From positions 647,844 through 682,556 of the forward strand of contig KN834761.1 in the NCBI GenBank assembly GCA_000827265.1: a stretch of 34,713 nucleotides of DNA. Direction: 5' to 3'. A program made the position numbers and the translations under genes. Position 1 is the first letter of the stretch, and each line of letters starts with the position of its first letter. Origin of the DNA: Collybiopsis luxurians FD-317 M1. Lineage: Eukaryota; Basidiomycota; Agaricomycetes; Agaricales; Omphalotaceae. Under the pieces are notes generated by a model. The model did not search any database, had not been told where the DNA came from, and saw nothing but the letters and a program-made list of their open reading frames with translations. Of this stretch, positions 29,468 through 34,713 are shown piece by piece.

Positions 29468-30383
29468 TTAGCTCTGTTCAGCCAAAATAGGAACCCACAC
29501 TTGGGATTTCCCACCTCTCGAATACAACACCAAGGCCACAAGCCTCAGCTCCCGCCACTGACCGCCCTTCAGAGACCACTTGGATTGAACATCACGGGGC
29601 CCACTCATCTCCACATGTTCCAAGATCTCGCAAATCTTCTTGGAAATCTTCCATGCAGCGTTGTATCGAGTCAATGGCCGCTTCGTGGCATCGAGGACAT
29701 GAAGTTTGCAGGATTCAGTATATTTGGAAAATTCAGGACGGACGCCTGGGTACTACAAGCAAGAAGGAGAATAACGGATGAGAATCAGAATTGAAAGTAG
29801 AAAAAACTCTCTTACATCCAAAAGCCAAGAAGCCGTCTTATCTGGCCAGTTCGCCGGGAACGCTGCGTCATTGCCTGCATCAATGGGACATCCTTTCTGC
29901 ATCTCTAGAAGAGGCACCCCAAGTGTACCTCTGACACTGAACATGATTGGGTCACTTGCTGAGCGACCCGTATACCTCCTAGGGAGGAACTCCAACCTGA
30001 TCGAACTGAAATTCACGGGCTCTCCGGTAGGAGGAAAGTGGTCACCCTCAAATGGGTCGCGAAGAGACCTGACAGCCTGCAGGGGATACAACGTAACATC
30101 AGTCTGAGAGTCCGCAACGTAATGGATTACTATGAAGTGAAAAAAAAGAAAAAGACTCACACTTGGGGAGACCACGACGGAACCTCCATGAACAGAACCA
30201 TGACCAGCATGGTAATTCTGATTCTGGGTCTGAGAAGAAGAACCAAGTCAACAACACGATCGAATGTAATGAAGACCTTACGCTTACCGGATAACCCTGA
30301 GGGACACTAGGTCTGGGGTAGAAACCGTTGGGCACGACGGGATAGTAATGGCCCCACTGTGGTCTGGCATCGGAGTGTTGCAT
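29468..30383 (-). CDS. Intact four-exon gene, 245-aa conserved-looking hypothetical protein
   Basis: Exons 30383-30288, 30229-30161, 30103-29816 and 29752-29468. Introns are 58, 57 and 63 nt, all phase 0 with GT..AG ends. Start chosen at MQHSDARPQWGHYY because a TATA-like CATAAAAG lies about 120 bp upstream. An in-frame upstream ATG (30,482) would add a hydrophobic 33-residue leader and cannot be excluded. The N-terminus is rich in Tyr/Pro/Gly/His. The body is globular (LRDPFEGDHFPPTGEP, GCPIDAGNDAAFPANW, TRYNAAWKISKKICEILEHV) and ends KSQVWVPILAEQS. I do not recognise the family. No membrane segment or catalytic motif is obvious. It is the cleanest host gene in the window. Confidence 0.75.
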
Positions 30384-30500
30384 TGTCGGAGATCGAGTCG
30401 AGTGTTGGGGAATGTGCACAGAGAGATGGAGAGATGATATGAATTGTGCAAAGGAGAGAACGATGGTGATAGTGAAGAACATTGCGCTCGTCTCACCGGT

Positions 30501-30508
30501 CTTTTATG
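30501..30508 (-). promoter_or_regulatory. TATA-like box of the 245-aa gene
   Basis: Minus strand CATAAAAG, about 118 bp upstream of the chosen ATG. Confidence 0.4.
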
Positions 30509-30509
30509 A

Positions 30510-31447
30510 CCAAAAATTGTGGCTCTTCACCTTAATCGTATTCCGCATTGTCTGGCAAGAAAAATAAAAAAAGATCAGTCAAACTAGTTCGAAAGTGAAT
30601 TCCTATTGGATGCCGACGTACTTTTGAATTATGTCCAAGCGACTTCCCCTCTTCCAAATACGACAGTAGATCGCCACCACTATAGTTAGTTACATGCCAT
30701 TTATGTCAGAGCCACTTGAATTGTAAACAATAGTTGCTGTAAACGCGTCATATTTTCCAATTTTCAGTGGCCTTGAACGCTATTCTTGGGCGCTTCTACA
30801 GCGAAATGTTGGCCCTCGGGTGATTTTGAACAACAGTAGCCAATCGGTATGTTCGAGGCAAAGGTGGCAAAAAAAAAAAAAGCTGTTGAAGAGAGATATA
30901 GCATTACTTGCGTTCACGGACAATGCTCCGGCGCATGGAAGCCCTTGAGAAAAATTTTGAAATTTTGATTATGCTAACACAATTTTCTGGTTTAGTTCCT
31001 AAACTGAGCGACAATTGGGTTGTTCAGAGGTGAGGGAATAGAGGAAAGGAAAGGAACGGAGGCGATGAGCGCTTTGTTTGCCTTCCGGCCCGGGCCATCA
31101 GTTTCTTGAACCGGACACAAGTCCAGATCCACGACAATTCAACACATCGTAGCAGATGTACCATTGGTAAATCCATTCATTTAGATTTTGTTTTAGAAGA
31201 TGGATTTTTTAATAAGTAATCCTGATTTATACAATCTTTTATTGGGGAAAATCGCACCTGTGAAGGAAAAGAACTGCTGCTTAGGAATGAGATCTTTTTG
31301 AAGACAATCGATTCTAATCTGGTGTGATCCATGAAACATTTCCCAAAGACCTGCTTTACATTCCATTCCTACAAAGTATTCTTAGTATCTAGTTGAGCGG
31401 CCAGAATACACACCTATGTGTGCTTGCAGTTGCCTTAGCATTGACCT
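30510..31447. other. Intergenic, nothing recognised
   Basis: No open frame of note. An A-run lies at about 30,870-30,881. Confidence 0.5.
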
Positions 31448-31708
31448 TCAGGAATTTATGCCAACAATTTCTTCTGTTGATGTGCAACAGTGTCCAGCAC
31501 TGCTCAATGATGTGTCTTGAAGTGCATGGCGCAGTTCATAGTCCACGATGTATGTTTCGTGTTGTGGTCCCCGCCTGTCCCAGCAAAGGGTCGCGCCAGG
31601 TTCATCTTCTCGCCTTCTGACTAATCGTAGGTACAATTTTTCATGGCATTTTGGAGCCAAAAATTGATAATTGCACGGAAGATCCAAGGTCTTCTTTAGC
31701 ATCCGCAT
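31448..31708 (-). CDS. Short hypothetical ORF (86 aa), weak
   Basis: Charged, protein-like composition in the middle (YLRLVRRREDEPGATLCWD) but no recognisable motif, intron structure or promoter. It could be an exon of the degenerate minus-strand genes to its right. Confidence 0.2.
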   Translation of the reverse strand: MRMLKKTLDLPCNYQFLAPKCHEKLYLRLVRRREDEPGATLCWDRRGPQHETYIVDYELRHALQDTSLSSAGHCCTSTEEIVGINS

Positions 31709-31954
31709 TGTTGAGATTGCTTGTAGATTACTTGGACATTGTTGTCAATGTTGAACACAACCCACAATGAACGAAGAGTTGCAAGCTCCCCTCATCGAAT
31801 AAATCCGGAATGACAAGACAGCGATAGCACCGACAGCCTTGAACCTTGACAGTCAGGCGGAAGGTATAAATCGTCCAGGATATACGAATGGGGGTCGAGG
31901 TGTTGAGACCGAGGAACGAACAATAGTCGAACCAACGAGAGAAGATTTTGGATA

Positions 31955-33300
31955 CCTATGCTGGAAAATAGGCTTCCGGTTATTGCCATTTCTGCTGACA
32001 GCGAGCTTGATGGACTCGACTGCACAAAACATTTCCGAATGTCATTGATAACGACCGGGGTAGGAAGAGCGTAATAGATTCCAGGGCCCGACCAATATTC
32101 TAGATTCCGACCAAAGATGATGATGGTTTGAGTTGCTCATGATATCCGAACCTATTTTAAGTCGTTGCATCTGTAGTCTATGGCTCAATGTAGAATCCAG
32201 CCAACGATACAACCGAAAACTGGGATGATGTGAGGGGAAGGGCCGTAGTTGAGGTTGTTGAGTTGAATCTGGAGTTTGTATAGGACACGAGATAATTATC
32301 CGATGAGTCAAGAAACGTAGCTGAATGATATCGTGAGTGAATAGGTCCACTCACCTTGCTCAAGGCGATCGACGTCGACAGCAAACCTCACGGGCTTACC
32401 ATCCCAATACCCTGTCTACGAACGCGCAAAAAGTGCGGGAATGTCCTTGATAAGAACCAGATGATAAAAGGCAAACTTGAATTTAAGGACAGTATAAAAG
32501 GGGAGAATAATATTGAAGCCGACTAAAGCCGTCGCGTTTATAGCCTTAGTCTGCTGCGGCTCAAAGTAGCCTCCAGCCAATGATCGAACAATTGAAAGAT
32601 AGGGGGCCTGTAGCCAGGGCCGTCGAGTTGATTTCATGGCTTATAGCTTCTGCAGAAGCATTGCCTCGTGAGTGAAGAAATGTAGACACACAATGTCATA
32701 AGAAAGATGAAGCTCAGGCTGGGAAGAGGAGCACCGGGAGCATCTGTCGAAGAAACCATCTCAAAGCATGAATAAACAGGTCAAGATGGCGCTGGCAGAA
32801 CCTCTATCTGACGACAATGGTTCTAGCGGGCTTGAAGAGGTAGGGGTTTATGAGCCTGGTGACACAGAAGAGGATACCGACAAATCTGACTGTTATGACG
32901 ACGAATTCAATTCCCCAGGTCGCAAACGCAAACACGCCGCCATTACTTCGACGCCTGCCAAATCACGAGGGCGATCCGTTGCACAACTAACTCCATGGTG
33001 GATAGGTCTACTTACCTTGCTCATTGCCATCGACGCTGACAGTAAACTTGACAGGCTTTCCCTGCTAAAAAACCGCCACCAGATGCGAAAGTTGTGTGGG
33101 AATGTCATTGATAAGAGCCAGGGAAGAAAGAGCAGAGCTGAATATTTAAGGGATCGAAAAAGTCCGAGAGGAGACGGTGGCAATCTGTGTTACCAGCGGT
33201 ATCGGGGACTGGTTGAGCCGTCGCACAGAGGCAATTAAAGCCTTGGGGTTTTTTCAGCTCGAAAATAGGCTCCGGAAAAAGATATAATAGCCGGAAGCTT
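31955..33300 (-). pseudogene. Three degenerate copies of one minus-strand exon region
   Basis: Three related blocks read on the minus strand: about 33,300-33,005, 32,600-32,345 and 32,220-31,955. The best copy (middle) reads SLAGGYFEPQQTKAIN, then VLIKDIPALFARS, a stop, and GKPVRFAVDVDRLEQG followed by a GTGAGT donor. The right copy reads LINDIPTQLSHL, a stop and GKPVKFTVSVDGNEQ followed by GTAAGT. The left copy keeps only VVINDIRKCF and scraps. The family is not recognised. All copies are broken. Confidence 0.45.
32768..33238 (+). CDS. Acidic/basic N-terminal fragment with possible NLS, hypothetical
   Basis: The first ~75 codons look genuine: an acidic stretch (EPGDTEEDTDKSDCYDDE), then a basic GRKRKH cluster (nuclear-localisation type) and STPAKSRGRS. 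From about 33,000 on, the frame runs antisense through one of the degenerate exon copies and is probably not coding. Perhaps a truncated gene start. Confidence 0.3.
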   Translation: MNKQVKMALAEPLSDDNGSSGLEEVGVYEPGDTEEDTDKSDCYDDEFNSPGRKRKHAAITSTPAKSRGRSVAQLTPWWIGLLTLLIAIDADSKLDRLSLLKNRHQMRKLCGNVIDKSQGRKSRAEYLRDRKSPRGDGGNLCYQRYRGLVEPSHRGN

Positions 33301-34012
33301 TGGAGGGGAGGAGGGGGGAGGAGGGGGAGAGTAGCAAAAAGTGTCGAATGAAATTCGGGGCTTAAATACTCCACGAGAGCATTATATAATGAGTCAAGAG
33401 AGGCAGGCTGAATAAATGCCTCCTAAATGAAAACAATAGTCATCGTTGGTCTTGTCTGAAGCGTTGACCTTTATCGTCTTGAGCGGGAGGCGGGAGAGCC
33501 CAATTGATACGACGTTAGTAGACTAGTCACAAAATAGTATGAATATCATGAAATTGCCTTGCCCTGGAGGATAGAATATAGATCGCAGTACACAGCTCGA
33601 GAAACGGCTACACGGTGGGAAGTGGTGGGAGACTGGGAGCAGCTATCAAACATGGACGGCCACTTTCGAATTACCAATAATGAAAGACAATTGCTGTAAA
33701 GTGCGTCGTGTTTCGGAAGTCTTATTCCCGAACAAAGTGGCAATAAAAAATCCATTCGAGTAGCCTACGTTTGAGTTTAAAAATAACACGCGACGGAGGA
33801 CCAAGCTTAGAAAATTCCTCCGCCGAACATTCGAAACGCCTACCGAGCATTTGTCCAGGGATTCTCCACCACTATCCAAATTTACTTCGTGTCCACGACA
33901 CGTCAAAAGGAGCTGGCTTCGAAGCTCAAAGTTTGAAGGTACAGGAAATGTCCTCGGTCCCTATGCAAAGGTGAAGTAACTAACGGCGACTTACCTCCCA
34001 TCTCAATCAAGA
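33301..34012. other. Non-coding sequence up to the ankyrin junction
   Basis: Starts with a purine-rich low-complexity tract (33,300-33,335, GGAGG repeats). No gene seen. Confidence 0.5.
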
Positions 34013-34713
34013 GATGTGAATGCCCAGGGTGGTCAATATGGGAATGCACTCCAGGCAGCTGCTGCACCAGAAAGCAATGAAGCCATTGTCAAGTTGCTGT
34101 TTGAAAATGGTGCAGATGTGAATACCCAGGTTGGTGAATATGGGAATGCACTCCAAGCAGCTGTGCAAAGCAGCAATGAAGCCATTGTCAAGTTACTGCT
34201 TAAAAATGGTGCAGATGTGAATGCCCAGGGTGGTAAATATGGGAATGTACTCCAGGCAGCTACTGCACAAGAAGGCAATAAACCTGTTGTCAAGTTGCTG
34301 CTTGAAAATGGTGCAGATGTGAATGCCCAGGGTGGTAGATATGGGAATGCACTCCAGGCAGCTGCTGCACAGGAAGGCAATGAAGCTGTTGTCAAGTTGC
34401 TGCTTGAACATGGTGCAGATGTGAATGCCTGGGGTAGTTTCTATGGGAATGCACTTCAGGCAGCTATGCAGGAAAGCAATGCAGCTGTTGCCAAGCTGCT
34501 GGTTGAAAATGGTGCAGATGTGAATGCTCAAGGTAGTAGATATGGGAATGCACTCCAGGCAGCTGCTGCACAGGAAGGCAATGAAGCTGTTGTACAGTTA
34601 CTTCTTGAAAATGGTGCAGATGTGAATGCCCAGGGTGGTATCTATGGGAATACACTCCAGGCAGCTGCACAGAGAGGCAATGAAGCTGTTGTCAAGTTGC
34701 TGCTTGAGAATGG
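34013..34713 (+). CDS. Ankyrin-repeat array, open to the window end (partial)
   Basis: From the codons DVNAQGGQYGNAL at 34,013 there are at least seven ankyrin units of 33-34 residues in one frame without a stop, of the same type as the arrays at 1-658 and 4915-5574. It begins in mid-repeat directly after unrelated sequence. There is no NACHT region and no in-frame ATG upstream (an in-frame stop lies at 33,977). Either this is a later exon (CAATCAAG could be a splice acceptor) or a fragment moved by recombination. Confidence 0.7.

Noticed and set aside
30384..30482. Upstream ATG giving the 245-aa gene a hydrophobic N-terminal leader (signal-peptide-like)
   Set aside because: The TATA-like box lies only about 20 bp upstream of this ATG, so transcription probably starts at or after it. 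Kept only as an alternative start.
34033..34531. Minus-strand frames opposite the right-hand ankyrin array
   Set aside because: Same antisense artefact as for the other arrays.
1..34713. CRISPR arrays or prokaryotic defence loci
   Set aside because: The only regular repeats are coding ankyrin units, microsatellites and transposon ends. Spliceosomal introns show the sequence is eukaryotic.
1..34713. tRNA or rRNA genes
   Set aside because: No stretch read on either strand showed recognisable tRNA box A/B spacing or conserved rRNA segments. A covariance-model scan was not possible.

Overview
The window looks like a transposon-rich stretch of a basidiomycete (Agaricomycete) genome. Four things support this. 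Gene-like segments carry short introns, mostly about 47-63 nt, with GT..AG ends. The NLR-like genes carry the Agaricomycete-type N-terminal motif IYGGQF and highly uniform ankyrin repeats. The Ty3/gypsy element has pol motifs of a family common in mushrooms (IPMGWTN, PYVDD). The genus is not determinable from what I can see.

Layout, left to right. (1) 1-658 (+): the ankyrin-repeat 3' end of an NLR-type gene that begins outside the window. (2) About 1.9-5.57 kb (+): NLR copy A, a decayed NACHT + ankyrin gene interrupted by a 608-bp non-autonomous hAT element with an exact 8-bp target duplication. (3) 5.7-13.0 kb: AT-rich, mostly non-coding sequence with gene debris: a Pro/Ala/Val-rich repeat ORF, a decayed minus-strand coding region near 7.3-8.4 kb, a hAT transposase C-terminal scrap near 10.6 kb, and a possible LTR at 12.0-12.5 kb. 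(4) 13.06-14.11 kb (-): the 5' part of a second NLR copy (B), broken after the P-loop exons. (5) 14,228-26,958: a complete Mutator-like (MULE) DNA transposon with matching subterminal inverted repeats and a 9-10 bp target duplication. It encodes a roughly 13-exon DDE transposase on the minus strand. (6) Nested inside it at 15,052-23,004: a 7.95-kb Ty3/gypsy retrotransposon (374-bp LTRs, PPT, PBS candidate, gag-pro-pol) that landed inside a 54-nt intron of the transposase gene. (7) Nested again, between integrase and the 3' LTR of the retroelement, on the opposite strand: an apparently intact two-exon gene (15,611-16,257, 199 aa) with its own TATA-like box. (8) 27.0-34.0 kb: host-like sequence of higher GC, with one clean four-exon gene (29,468-30,383, minus, 245 aa) and several degenerate gene fragments, including a triplicated exon. 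(9) 34,013-end (+): another ankyrin array that starts abruptly and runs off the window.

The most notable observations are the three-level nesting, the antisense gene carried by the retrotransposon, and the way the retrotransposon died. All ten differences between its LTRs, and the one mismatch in its target duplication, are CpG<->TpG/CpA transitions. Eleven of twelve in-frame stops are TGA (from CGA where the expected residue is Arg). The lost catalytic residues of protease (D to N) and integrase (E to K) fit the same change. This points to CpG methylation/deamination-type mutation of the element.

All functional names rest on motif recognition by eye. No database search was run. Exon borders were worked out by hand and may be off by a base.
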